13,690 nucleotides of DNA from the NCBI GenBank assembly GCA_029859385.1, contig JAOUDF010000051.1:1-13690 (forward strand). Direction: 5' to 3'. The stretch comes from Nitrospirota bacterium (GTDB lineage: Bacteria > Nitrospirota > JAOUDF01). The notes beneath the pieces were generated by a model. It made no database searches. It was given only the letters and a program-made list of their open reading frames with translations, and was not told the origin of the DNA. Shown in pieces: positions 5,319-13,566 of this stretch (positions are counted from its first letter, which is position 1; the number at the start of each line of letters is the position of its first letter). Position numbers and translations under genes: made by a program.

Positions 5319-7832
5319 TCAGCCCGTAGAGCAACCACGTGCTGTATTTTCAGGCATTTCTATCGGTATCGGTTTTACCTGCCAGATCTCCCGGGCATAC
5401 TCTTTAATGGTCCTGTCACTGGAGAATTTCCCCATGTGGGCCACGTTGAGAATAGCCATCCTCGTCCATTCTTCCTGGTCGAGATAGGTCTTTGCAACCT
5501 GCTCCTGGCACCGAACATAGGATGCGTAGTCCGCCAGCAGCAGGTACTGGTCGCCATCGAGAAGGGAGTTGACAATAGGGGCGAACAGGTCGGGACTGGA
5601 GGGACTGAAGTAGCCCCCGGCGATCATATCGAGGACCTGCCTGAGTTCCGCGTTGCCATTGTAGTAGTCCCGGGCATTATATCCCGCCGCCTTGAGCTCG
5701 GCCACTTCGCGGGTGTTGAGCCCGAAGATGAAGATGTTCTCCTCCCCCACTTCCTCCCGTATCTCGACATTGGCGCCGTCGAGGGTGCCGATGGTGAGGG
5801 CGCCGTTCAGGGCGAATTTCATATTGCCTGTCCCCGACGCCTCGGTGCCGGCAGTGGATATCTGCTCAGAAAGGTCTGCAGCGGGGATGATCCTCTCCGC
5901 CAGCGACACATTGTAGTTCTGGAGGAAGACCACCTTGAGACGCCCATTGACGACCGGATCGTTGTTGACCACATCGGCGACGGAATTGATCAGCTTGATG
6001 ATCTTCTTGGCCATCCAGTAGCCCGGCGCCGCCTTGCCGCTGAATATGACGGTCCTTGGCACGACCGTACCGGCGGGGTTGCTCCGTATCCTGTTATAAA
6101 GCGTTATAACGTGCAGTACGTTCAGCAGCTGGCGCTTGTACTCATGCAGACGCTTCACCTGACAGTCGAACAGGGAATCGGGATTCACTACCGTCCCGGT
6201 TTTTCTGAAAATGTAGTCTGCCAGCGCCTCCTTGTTCTTTCGCTTCACCTCTTGCCACGCAGCCCTGAACTTCCTGTCTTTCGCCAGCGGGACCAGCTTT
6301 TTCAGCTGATCGAGGTCGGTAACCCACCCTCCCCCGATCTTGCCGGAAATCAGTGCAGAGAGGGCGGGGTTTGCCTTTTTGAGCCACCGCCTCGGGGTAA
6401 TGCCATTGGTCATATTCACGAAGCGGTCGGGGTAGAGCTCATAGAAATCCCTGAAAACCTCGGCCTTGAGCAGTTCGGTATGCAGGGCCGCAACACCGTT
6501 CACCCTACGGCTCCCCACTATGGCGAGGTTGGCCATCCTGATCCGCTTCTCGTCCCCCTCCTCGATGATAGACATCCGCCTGAGACGGTCGGCATCGCCG
6601 GGGTAGCGCTGCTCCACCTGCTTGAGGAAGCGGTGGTTGATCTCGTAAATAATCTGCAGATGCCGCGGCAGGACCTTGCCGAACAGGTCCACCGGCCATT
6701 TTTCCAGTGCCTCCGGCAGGATGGTATGGTTGGTGTACCCGAAGGTCTTGATGGCAATATCCCAGGCCTTGTCCCAGCCCAGCCCCTGCTGGTCCATAAG
6801 CACCCGCATCAATTCAGGAATGGCAATGGCAGGGTGCGTGTCGTTGAGCTGAATGGCGACCTTGTGGTGGAACCGGTCAAAAGTGGTATTATCCTTTATA
6901 TAGCGACGGATAATATCCTGAAGCGTAGCCGACACGAAGAAGTACTCCTGCTTCAGGCGCAGCTCCTTCCCCACAAAGAAGTTGTCGTTGGGGTAGAGCA
7001 CCTTGGAAATATTTTCCGTCTCGTTCTTGTGCCCCACCGCCCGTATGTAGTCGCCGTCGTTGAAATACGAAAGGTTGAACTCCCGGGACGACTTGGCAGC
7101 CCAGAGGCGCATGTTGATGGCGGTATTGTTCATATAGCCGGGAATCGGGGTGTCATAGGCCATGGCCATGACGTCGTCGGTATCAACCCACTCGGTATGC
7201 AGAACCCCTCTCCCATCGGTATGCTGGTAGACCCTGCCGTAGAACTTGACCGGATAAAGGACTTCCGGCCGGGGGAACTCCCACGGGTTTCCGTAACGGA
7301 GCCAGTTGTCGGGAGACTCCACCTGGTGACCATCGACAATATGTTGATTGAAAATACCGTATTCGTAGCGGATACCGTAGCCGTAGGCAGGCAACTCAAG
7401 TGTCGCCATTGAATCGAGGAAGCAGGCCGCCAGCCTGCCAAGACCGCCATTGCCCAGGCCTGCATCGGGCTCCTGCTCCTGGACCGCTTCCATATTGACG
7501 CCGTGATCCTGCATGAGGGCGAAGCATTCGTCACAGAAGCCCAGATTGATGAGGCTGTTTCCCATGAGCCTTCCGATGAGGAACTCCAGCGAAAGGTAGT
7601 AAATGCGCTTGGCGTCGGCGCGATAATAGGTGCGCTGGCTCTCCATCCACCGTTCGGTGATACGGTCCCGGACCACATGCGCCAGGGCCTTGTACTGGTC
7701 ATGGTCCTTGGCAGTATAGGCATCTTTGCCGACCGTAAATTCCATATGGTTGGCGAAGTCCCTCACCAGCGACTCCATATCCATACTCTTGTAATCACCC
7801 TTGAGGGCAAGCTGAGGTTTCCGATCGTTCAT
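5319..7832 (-). CDS. glgP: Glycogen / alpha-glucan phosphorylase (GT35)
   Basis: GlgP releases glucose-1-phosphate from glycogen or maltodextrins with inorganic phosphate and pyridoxal phosphate. The 837-residue protein has the full-length fold. Landmarks are YYLSLEFLIGRLMGN (78-92), EPDAGLGNGGLGRLAACFLDS (121-141), QLNDTHPAIAIPELMR (328-343), the glucan-site region MTNGITPRRWL (474-484) and the PLP signature EASGTGNMKFALNGALT (664-680), in which K672 should carry the cofactor, followed by DGANVEI. Known bacterial MalP and GlgP are hard to tell apart by sequence alone, so substrate preference is open. Its ATG overlaps the mobB stop in the string TAATG, and its GGAGG lies within the mobB 3' end, so translation is coupled to mobB. 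A stored-carbon enzyme in a unit with a molybdenum-cofactor gene is an odd pairing. Confidence 0.96.
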   Translation of the reverse strand: MNDRKPQLALKGDYKSMDMESLVRDFANHMEFTVGKDAYTAKDHDQYKALAHVVRDRITERWMESQRTYYRADAKRIYYLSLEFLIGRLMGNSLINLGFCDECFALMQDHGVNMEAVQEQEPDAGLGNGGLGRLAACFLDSMATLELPAYGYGIRYEYGIFNQHIVDGHQVESPDNWLRYGNPWEFPRPEVLYPVKFYGRVYQHTDGRGVLHTEWVDTDDVMAMAYDTPIPGYMNNTAINMRLWAAKSSREFNLSYFNDGDYIRAVGHKNETENISKVLYPNDNFFVGKELRLKQEYFFVSATLQDIIRRYIKDNTTFDRFHHKVAIQLNDTHPAIAIPELMRVLMDQQGLGWDKAWDIAIKTFGYTNHTILPEALEKWPVDLFGKVLPRHLQIIYEINHRFLKQVEQRYPGDADRLRRMSIIEEGDEKRIRMANLAIVGSRRVNGVAALHTELLKAEVFRDFYELYPDRFVNMTNGITPRRWLKKANPALSALISGKIGGGWVTDLDQLKKLVPLAKDRKFRAAWQEVKRKNKEALADYIFRKTGTVVNPDSLFDCQVKRLHEYKRQLLNVLHVITLYNRIRSNPAGTVVPRTVIFSGKAAPGYWMAKKIIKLINSVADVVNNDPVVNGRLKVVFLQNYNVSLAERIIPAADLSEQISTAGTEASGTGNMKFALNGALTIGTLDGANVEIREEVGEENIFIFGLNTREVAELKAAGYNARDYYNGNAELRQVLDMIAGGYFSPSSPDLFAPIVNSLLDGDQYLLLADYASYVRCQEQVAKTYLDQEEWTRMAILNVAHMGKFSSDRTIKEYAREIWQVKPIPIEMPENTARGCSTG

Positions 7833-8527
7833 TATTCCTCCTTGCTCTGCAACTTTGTCGGCATGTGCTCCTCGATTCTCAGCGAAAGTTCCCTTATCGG
7901 CCCTTCAACGCCCTTTAGTGAGGATGCCATTCCCAAAATAGCTCCGGCGACAAAATCCTGTACAAAGTCCTTCATGGGGATTCGCCTGCCGTTGACATAG
8001 AGGTTCACCCTTCCGAAATACTCCATGGCGGCCCCGCGCAGCACCTTCTCTTCAATCAGGTCAGCGACCCCCTTTACGTCGTTAATGTCAATTCGGGGCA
8101 CAGGAAGATCGATCTCCTTGTCATCGGTGGCCACCGCCAGCAGATGGGGATCTTTCAGAAGAACAGGGGCCTCACTGGCGGCCTTGCGCCAGACCTCTAC
8201 CTTGGGATTGAGCGCCCCCTTGAACCCTTCGGCCACCACAATGTCAACATCCTCGACATAGCGGTCAACCAGTTCGTCGATGCCCATGTCGCGGTCGAGG
8301 TCGCGGATCACCGCCACCTTTTCGGGGGAGGCCAGGACCACGGTCCTCGATCCCGCCTGCTTGTGCCGCCAGCTGTCCTTTCCCTCTTTGTCGATCTCGA
8401 ACCGGTGGGCATCATGCTTCACCGACGCAACCCGATAACCCCTGGAGATCAGTTCGGGGATCAGCTTTTCCACCAGGGTTGTCTTGCCGCTTCCGGAAAT
8501 GCCGCTGATACAGATGATAGGTTTCAT
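7832..8527 (-). CDS. mobB: Molybdopterin-guanine dinucleotide biosynthesis adaptor MobB, with C-terminal extension
   Basis: MobB is a GTP-binding partner of MobA in the attachment of GMP to molybdopterin. The protein has 231 residues from the ATG at 8525-8527. The P-loop is GISGSGKTTLVEKL (9-22), followed by YRVASVKHDAHRFEIDKEGKDSW and QAGSRTVVLASPEK, both typical of MobB, and DIVVAEGFKG (95-104, Walker B region). Residues about 168-231 form an extra domain (RVNLYVNGRRIPMKDFVQDFVAGAILGM...SLKGVEG) not present in E. coli MobB; its role is unknown to me. An upstream ATG (8612-8614) would add 29 residues without family similarity and would sit on the promoter -35, so I rejected it. Shine-Dalgarno is weak (GGGGA). 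The gene is the head of a two-gene unit with glgP. A decayed copy of its 5' end lies at 13303-13439. Confidence 0.9.
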   Translation of the reverse strand: MKPIICISGISGSGKTTLVEKLIPELISRGYRVASVKHDAHRFEIDKEGKDSWRHKQAGSRTVVLASPEKVAVIRDLDRDMGIDELVDRYVEDVDIVVAEGFKGALNPKVEVWRKAASEAPVLLKDPHLLAVATDDKEIDLPVPRIDINDVKGVADLIEEKVLRGAAMEYFGRVNLYVNGRRIPMKDFVQDFVAGAILGMASSLKGVEGPIRELSLRIEEHMPTKLQSKEE

Positions 8528-8567
8528 GAAGATATCCCCAGAAAATGTCAGTCTTTCAGCCTGTTTG

Positions 8568-8585
8568 GCCGAGCAGTTACTCGGC
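8568..8585. promoter_or_regulatory. Palindrome at the presumed mobB transcription start
   Basis: GCCGAG and CTCGGC form a perfect 6-bp inverted repeat separated by 6 bases, lying directly downstream of the mobB -10 and covering the expected start site. It could be an operator or the base of a small 5' hairpin. It is not conserved in the duplicated copy upstream of the mobB remnant, which weakens a functional reading. Confidence 0.3.
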
Positions 8586-8586
8586 A

Positions 8587-8614
8587 ATATTAGCAGATTC
8601 CCCTCTTTCTGCAA
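8587..8614 (-). promoter_or_regulatory. Sigma70-type promoter of mobB-glgP
   Basis: On the minus strand -35 TTGCAG (8609-8614), 16-bp spacer, -10 TAATAT (8587-8592). The same arrangement (TTGCGA, 16 bp, TAATAT) is kept at 13498-13525 upstream of the mobB remnant although the surrounding DNA has diverged, which supports its being a true promoter. The leader would be about 50 nt. Confidence 0.65.
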
Positions 8615-8778
8615 CGATGATATCTTTCCGTTCTAGCCATTTTTTTGTAACGATATTAACTGGCATCTCTGCTGAATGGCGCTGCAAATGATTCTCATGA
8701 AAAGAAGCCTGTCTGCCGAAAAATGTTTTATTCTTTTACGGTTGTCCTTGATGCGGCCTTAACCAAACGAGTACTCCG

Positions 8779-11700
8779 ATGCCCCGCGAGATAAAGAAAA
8801 TACTGGTCGTTGATGATGAAGAAAATGTTCGGGAACTCCTGGCTGAAATGTTGCAGGAGCAAGGATTTAAGGTTCTCGAAGCCGCTGACGGCAGAGCCGC
8901 CCTGAATATAACTCTGGACGAACGCCCTGACGCAATTGTCTCAGATATCCTCATGCCGGTCATGGATGGCTTTCAGATGCTGCTGGCCCTGAGAAAACAT
9001 GATCATCTTCGGCATATTCCGGTAATTTTTGTTTCAGGATTTTACAAAGATAATACGGAGAGAACGATGGCCGAGTCAATGGGAGCGATCTTCCTTACAA
9101 AGCCAATCAAGTGGAGAGAATTATTAAGCCACCTCAAACCAAACCCGGAGGAGCCTTCCCATCCAGGCCTTTCACCTTTTTTTAGCGACGAAGAGTTCGA
9201 GGCAGACCACACCAGGCTTATTGTCACTAAGCTGAAAGAGAATGCTGAACAGCTTAGAAAAGAGATCAACGAACGCAAGGCGATTGAAAGGGATTTGCAA
9301 GCGAGCAATGAACGCTTCCGAAAGCTGGTGGAATCGACAACGGACTACGTCTACACAGCTCAAGCCAAAGACGGCAGGGTTCGCGATGTTGTTTATGGCC
9401 CAGGTTGTGTTGCGGTAACCGGCTATACGAAGGATGAGTACGATGCAGATCCGGATTTGTGGTGGCGCATAATCCATGCTGACGACAAGAGCATCGTGCT
9501 GGAACAATTATCGAAAGTACTTGCAGGGGAATCTCCTCCTCTACTGGAGTACCGCATTATCCGGAAGGATCACTCGACAGGCTGGGTTCGCAGCAAGGTA
9601 GTGCCACAGCTCGATGAAGCAGGGTATGTATTCGCTTTCGACGGCCTGATCACGGATATTACCGAACGCAAACAAGCCGAACTGGCACTTCAGAAAAGCG
9701 AACAACATTTCCGTGCCGTGACCGAATCAGCAAACGATGCCATTATTACGACGAACAGCGCTGGCATTATACTAGGATGGAATTCCGGCGCCTTGCAGAT
9801 GTTTGGCTATGCACATGATGAGATAGTCGGCCAGCCGGTTAGCGCATTATTGTCGAAGAATTCTCTCAGCCGCTATTCCAATGAAATATCGATATTTACC
9901 GCAGGTAACGTGACCAGCCTGATGAAAAAAACGATCGAGATAGAGGGGCTGCATAAGGACGGTCACTTTTTTATGTTGGAACTGTCTTTGGCGCAATGGT
10001 CAGCGTCTGGCGAAGCGTTTTTTACTGGTATCGCTCGAGATATTTCGGAACAAAAAAAGGCTGAGGCCGCGGTGCGCAATCTTAATCTTGACCTGGAAAG
10101 GAAAGTAGTCGAGCGCACCATGGAGCTTGAAAAAGCCAAGCTTGATGCCGAATATGCCAACCATGCCAAGTCGACATTTCTTACCACCATGAGCCACGAA
10201 ATACGCACGCCCATGAACGGCATAATAGGCATGATCGATGTGCTGAGCCATAGCAACCTCGACAATGAGCAGGTTGAGACAGTAAACCTTATCCAGGAAT
10301 CGGCCTTTACCTTGCTAAATATCATAGAAGACATCCTCGACTTCTCCAAGGTCGAGACAGGAAAGATCGATATTGAAACTCTACCCGTATCTCTAGTCGA
10401 TATAGCAGAGAAAGCATGCGCTATTGTCGGCAATATGGCCTCCAAAAAAGAGGTAGAGCTCTACCTCTTCGTCGACCCCGCTATTCCTGAAAGTGTCATT
10501 GGTGACCCCCTGCGCCTGCATCAGATACTGGTGAACCTTCTCAGCAATGCCATTAAATTTTCCGCCAATCGACAACAGCGCGGCCAGGTAGCCCTCCGCG
10601 TTGAGATGATTGATAATGCAACACTCAACACCGACACACTTAACAGCGAGAACGAAACGGTTATCGTGCAATTTCGCGTTATAGATAACGGCATTGGCAT
10701 CAGTGAAAAAGCATTGCAAAAGTTATTTAAGCCTTTTTCACAGGCTGATAGCTCAACCACCAGGCGTTTTGGCGGCTCAGGGTTGGGGCTTGCCATATGT
10801 CATCGTTTGACACGGCTGATGAAAGGAGAGATCTCTGTGCAGAGCCAGATTGACAATGGTTCAACCTTCTCTGTGCAGATCCCCTTTGCATCCTCTCACC
10901 ACAAGTCTGTTGCCGATGACACAACATCACTGATCGCCGGCCTGCCATGCATTGTGGCAACGGACACGCACAGCAGGGCTGAAGATCTGGCCGCCTACCT
11001 GAGATACGCCGGCGTAAGTGCCAAGCTGGCAGCAGATCCAGCGGCCCTCTGCGCCCTTATCGAAGAACAGAGGCCGGGCCTGTGCCTGATAATAATTGAC
11101 GCCCGCCATAATACGCCAGCCATCGATGAATTCAGGACTGTCTGTCGAGCTCGACCTGACCTCGATACCCGCTTTATCATTATCGGGAACGACGGACATC
11201 GAGGTTTCAGGAGGCATGCCGCAGATCTCGTCACCATGAACGGTGAAATTGTGCAGCGGAAGATGTTTTTTAAAGCCCTAGCCATTGCCGCTGGCCGATT
11301 GAACGATAAAGATGATCTGGCGAACCACAATAATCATGCTCGGGCAACGGGAACACCTTTATCCCGTGAGGAGGCTCGCCTCACCGGCAGACTGATCCTG
11401 GTCGCGGAGGACAATGAAATAAACCAGAAAGTTATCCTGCGTCAGATATCACTTCTGGGATACACTGCCGATGTGGTCAGTAATGGTCTTGAGGCATTTC
11501 AACGCTGGCAGAGCGGTGATTATGGTCTCGTCATTACCGACCTGCATATGCCAGAAATGGATGGATACGCGTTGACCGCCGCCATCCGCGCTGCCGAGAA
11601 CGGTAAAACTCATATTCCCATCATCGCTTTCACTGCCAATACCCTAAAAGGTACGGACGAAGATTGTCTCTCAATGGGAATGGATGACTATCTCGGAAAA

Positions 11701-12135
11701 CCGGCACGATCCGAAAAAATAAAACCCCTGCTGGAGAAATGGCTGCCTTCTTCAGCCAAAACAACGCCGTTAGCCCCTTCGACACCGGAACGAGTACCAG
11801 CGGGAACCATCCCCGTAGAGGTAAGCATGCTCAAGGATCTCGTAGGAGACGATGAAGCAGTGGTCCGGGACTTTCTGCGGGAGTTCCAAAGCAGTATGGC
11901 CGGCATTGCAGCGGAATTGAGGGCCGCCTGCGATACTGGCGATTCAGCGCTGGCAGGAGCGCTGGCCCACAAGCTCAAATCGTCGTCTCGCTCAGTCGGC
12001 GCAATAACCCTGGGTGAATTGTGCGCGGAAATAGAACAGGCATGCAAAGCCGGACATACAGATTCCCTGGCCAAGTTACTGTCTCGCTTTGAAACGGAGA
12101 CCGCTGCGGTAGAAGAGTATATCAGCTCTTTCTAG
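8779..12135 (+). CDS. Soluble hybrid histidine kinase, REC-PAS-PAS-HisKA-HATPase-(REC)-REC-HPt
   Basis: A 1118-residue sensor kinase without transmembrane segments or signal peptide, so a cytoplasmic sensor. Order: receiver (7-120; D12/D13, phospho-acceptor D56 in VSDILMPVMDG, K108); coiled coil about 148-180; PAS with PAC tail (181-298, ending DGLITDITERK); PAS with PAC (307-428, ending IARDISEQKKAE); HisKA (463-530, H473 in MSHEIRTPMNG); HATPase (572-704; N590, DNGIGI 636-641, FGGSGLGLAI 664-673); a degenerate receiver (about 721-842) lacking the acidic pair; an intact receiver (871-988; D921 in VITDLHMPEMDGY, T952, K974); HPt (about 1010-1112; H1064 in AHKLKSSSRSVGA). The C-terminal layout resembles BvgS/EvgS/BarA-type phosphorelays, with flow H473 to D921 to H1064 to an external receiver. 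The N-terminal receiver implies input from another kinase. The signal sensed by the PAS domains cannot be told from sequence. Start ATG 8779 has no good Shine-Dalgarno sequence. Codon use is visibly less GC-rich than in the core genes to the left. Confidence 0.95.
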   Translation: MPREIKKILVVDDEENVRELLAEMLQEQGFKVLEAADGRAALNITLDERPDAIVSDILMPVMDGFQMLLALRKHDHLRHIPVIFVSGFYKDNTERTMAESMGAIFLTKPIKWRELLSHLKPNPEEPSHPGLSPFFSDEEFEADHTRLIVTKLKENAEQLRKEINERKAIERDLQASNERFRKLVESTTDYVYTAQAKDGRVRDVVYGPGCVAVTGYTKDEYDADPDLWWRIIHADDKSIVLEQLSKVLAGESPPLLEYRIIRKDHSTGWVRSKVVPQLDEAGYVFAFDGLITDITERKQAELALQKSEQHFRAVTESANDAIITTNSAGIILGWNSGALQMFGYAHDEIVGQPVSALLSKNSLSRYSNEISIFTAGNVTSLMKKTIEIEGLHKDGHFFMLELSLAQWSASGEAFFTGIARDISEQKKAEAAVRNLNLDLERKVVERTMELEKAKLDAEYANHAKSTFLTTMSHEIRTPMNGIIGMIDVLSHSNLDNEQVETVNLIQESAFTLLNIIEDILDFSKVETGKIDIETLPVSLVDIAEKACAIVGNMASKKEVELYLFVDPAIPESVIGDPLRLHQILVNLLSNAIKFSANRQQRGQVALRVEMIDNATLNTDTLNSENETVIVQFRVIDNGIGISEKALQKLFKPFSQADSSTTRRFGGSGLGLAICHRLTRLMKGEISVQSQIDNGSTFSVQIPFASSHHKSVADDTTSLIAGLPCIVATDTHSRAEDLAAYLRYAGVSAKLAADPAALCALIEEQRPGLCLIIIDARHNTPAIDEFRTVCRARPDLDTRFIIIGNDGHRGFRRHAADLVTMNGEIVQRKMFFKALAIAAGRLNDKDDLANHNNHARATGTPLSREEARLTGRLILVAEDNEINQKVILRQISLLGYTADVVSNGLEAFQRWQSGDYGLVITDLHMPEMDGYALTAAIRAAENGKTHIPIIAFTANTLKGTDEDCLSMGMDDYLGKPARSEKIKPLLEKWLPSSAKTTPLAPSTPERVPAGTIPVEVSMLKDLVGDDEAVVRDFLREFQSSMAGIAAELRAACDTGDSALAGALAHKLKSSSRSVGAITLGELCAEIEQACKAGHTDSLAKLLSRFETETAAVEEYISSF

Positions 12136-12231
12136 CAAGTGTCTTGTGCACCAGTGAATCGTGTAGTACAGTGATGCGCTTGAAAAAATAATTAAACACT
12201 TCCCGTGAGCCGGGACCAACGTGGCATACAC

Positions 12232-13206
12232 ATGAAATCAGACCCCTCGACCGTCACCAAGAACCTTAAAATCATGATCACTTCCGACAATGTCGCCGAT
12301 GCGAAACTGGCAGAACAGCGCCTGAGTGCTGAATTCAAAAATGTGCTCACTGTAGCCAGTAACAAGAACACTGTCGCGGAGATTGAGCGAGAAAACCCTG
12401 ATGTACTGATACTGGCCTTCGAACTGATCGGAAAATCGCGAGATCTTTATCTTGACCTTTGCCGCCGGAGAGAAGCGCGGAACGAGTACCCGCCGCACTC
12501 TATCATTTTTTGCAACAGAAATGACGCAGAGCACGCTTATGAACTCTGCCGTGACAGAATATTTGACGACTATGTGCTTTTCTGGCCCGCGATGGACGAC
12601 CCGCGCCGGCTCAACATGGCCGTACATAGAATCATGCACGAGCTGTCTGCCTTGGGGGGTGACGCGACAGTGGCGGGCTTTTCAGGTCGGGCGAGACGGC
12701 TGATGAATATTGGCAATGAAACTGCGCGCAAAGTACCGACTGATCTTGGCTTTGTGCCCCCCACTGGCAAGGTGGAAGGCCATTCAGAGGCTGCTATGGC
12801 ACAGGCTCCTTCGGCAAGGCAGAGTTCCGGGCACAAAAGCCGATCGGTGCTATTGGTGGACGATGACACGTTCCTGCATAAAATCATCGGCAAAATCCTG
12901 GAAACGGAAGGGTATCAGGTTCAGTTCGCCACCGACTGCATGGACGCGCTTAATCTTATGCGCAACACACTCCCTGACGTCATCCTTATGGATATCATGA
13001 TGCCTGGCATAGATGGTGTGGAGATGACAAAGAGGATAAAAACCGTGCCTCGACTTGCCAATATCCCCATTATTATGATTACGGGGCACGGTGATCCACT
13101 CATCATGCAGGAATGCCTAGACAACGGCGCGGCTGATTTTCTGGTAAAACCGATTGACAAGAAATCGCTGTTGATAAAAATTGCCAACGTAACCCAGAAG
13201 GCTTAA
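12232..13206 (+). CDS. Response regulator: degenerate receiver plus receiver, no DNA-binding output
   Basis: 324 residues from the ATG at 12232. The C-terminal receiver is intact: acidic cluster VLLVDDDTFLHK (D210-D212), phospho-acceptor D254 in VILMDIMMPGIDG, T284 in IMITGHG, K306 in FLVKPID. The N-terminal 140 residues look like a second receiver fold that has lost its active site (LKIMITSDNVADAKLAEQRL at the top, VLILAFELIG where the aspartate strand should be, no conserved lysine). A linker of about 60 residues, probably flexible (Ala/Ser/Gly/Pro-rich), joins them. It follows the hybrid kinase by 96 bp on the same strand and is the likely receiver of phosphate from its HPt. Without an output domain it probably acts through protein binding, as CheY or Spo0F do. 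A GTG at 12205 would add 9 residues; neither start has a clear Shine-Dalgarno sequence, so the start is uncertain. Confidence 0.9.
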   Translation: MKSDPSTVTKNLKIMITSDNVADAKLAEQRLSAEFKNVLTVASNKNTVAEIERENPDVLILAFELIGKSRDLYLDLCRRREARNEYPPHSIIFCNRNDAEHAYELCRDRIFDDYVLFWPAMDDPRRLNMAVHRIMHELSALGGDATVAGFSGRARRLMNIGNETARKVPTDLGFVPPTGKVEGHSEAAMAQAPSARQSSGHKSRSVLLVDDDTFLHKIIGKILETEGYQVQFATDCMDALNLMRNTLPDVILMDIMMPGIDGVEMTKRIKTVPRLANIPIIMITGHGDPLIMQECLDNGAADFLVKPIDKKSLLIKIANVTQKA

Positions 13207-13241
13207 ATGCAGGCGCCGGTCGACAGCTCTCAGTCTGGTTC

Positions 13242-13270
13242 AAAAAAACGGAGCTGGGCTTTATCTCCGT
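13242..13270 (-). terminator. Intrinsic terminator, minus strand
   Basis: On the minus strand ACGGAG and CTCCGT form a perfect 6-bp stem around an 11-base loop, and the 3' arm runs directly into seven T. On the plus strand no T run follows the hairpin, so it acts only on leftward transcription. It lies 35 bp beyond the response-regulator stop and downstream of the mobB remnant, whose promoter is still present, so it would stop leftward transcripts before they run antisense into the response regulator. The terminator shape is seen; its relation to the remnant is inferred. Confidence 0.6.
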
Positions 13271-13302
13271 CGCCTTACCGTCATCCGACATTAACCTTCC
13301 CA

Positions 13303-13439
13303 TCAGTCGGGTTGCAACGTGGACGCGTACATCGTTGAAGCTACCCGACAGCACCTGAATATCAGCCGGGGATCAGCCTTTCCACCAGAGTTGTCTTGCC
13401 CCTTCCTGAAATGCCGGAGATGCAGATGACCGGTTTCAT
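13303..13439 (-). pseudogene. Decayed 5' fragment of a second mobB
   Basis: The ATG at 13437-13439 begins MKPVICISGISGRGKTTL, nearly the same as intact MobB (MKPIICISGISGSGKTTL), then VERLIPG and a stop at 13362-13364, so only 25 residues. Against mobB one base is missing where CCCCGAACTG has become CCCCGGCTG. Reading on in the shifted frame gives LIFRCCRVAST, matching LISRGYRVASV of MobB, and then decays to a stop at 13303-13305. So this is a true homologue broken by a frameshift and not a chance P-loop. The remaining 80% of the gene is gone. It has the same orientation as mobB, on the far side of the kinase/regulator pair. Confidence 0.85.
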
Positions 13440-13497
13440 GGATTTACCCCTAAAATTCCGGAGTCGTCAGCCTGTCTGCCTTGGAAATTATTCGAAA

Positions 13498-13525
13498 ATA
13501 TTAACAGATTCCCCTTTACTCGCAA
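13498..13525 (-). promoter_or_regulatory. Relic promoter of the mobB remnant
   Basis: Minus strand TTGCGA (13520-13525), 16 bp, TAATAT (13498-13503), aligned with the promoter of intact mobB. It may still fire leftward into the remnant, ending at the terminator at 13242-13270. Confidence 0.5.
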
Positions 13526-13566
13526 TGCCGAACTCCATTTTCGCTACGGCCGCATGATTCTTATGA

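Larger units (their letters stand above)
8455..8700. repeat. Duplicated block: mobB 5' end and upstream region (intact copy)
   Basis: This stretch is similar to 13367-13566 in the same orientation. Over the mobB coding part (8455-8527 against 13367-13439) I count 64 identities in 73 ungapped positions. Upstream the match is patchier but includes the promoter (CAGATTCCCCT and AATATTA identical or nearly so) and a distal block ATGATTCTCATGA (8688-8700) against ATGATTCTTATGA (13554-13566). The remnant copy is about 46 bp shorter between promoter and distal block. The match ends on the far copy where an insertion sequence appears to begin. Confidence 0.8.

Noticed and set aside
5301..7412. 703-codon open frame on the plus strand
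   Set aside because: It lies wholly antisense to glgP, whose protein is conserved along its length. Long antisense frames are expected in GC-rich coding DNA, and the translation shows no recognisable domain.
8528..8614. Longer MobB start at 8612-8614
   Set aside because: The added residues lack MobB similarity, and this ATG would lie on the promoter -35, upstream of the expected transcription start.
12136..12231. Separate promoter between kinase and response regulator
   Set aside because: Candidates such as TTGTGC and TAGTAC have a 14-bp spacer; nothing convincing, so co-transcription is assumed.
13242..13270. Terminator for the response regulator on the plus strand
   Set aside because: The hairpin is followed by CGCCTT on that strand, with no T run; the T run exists only on the minus strand.
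13103..13354. 83-codon minus-strand frame beginning MLSGSFNDVRVHVATRL
   Set aside because: It runs antisense into the response regulator, and its first part is the decayed mobB copy read in another frame. No family recognised and no ribosome binding site.
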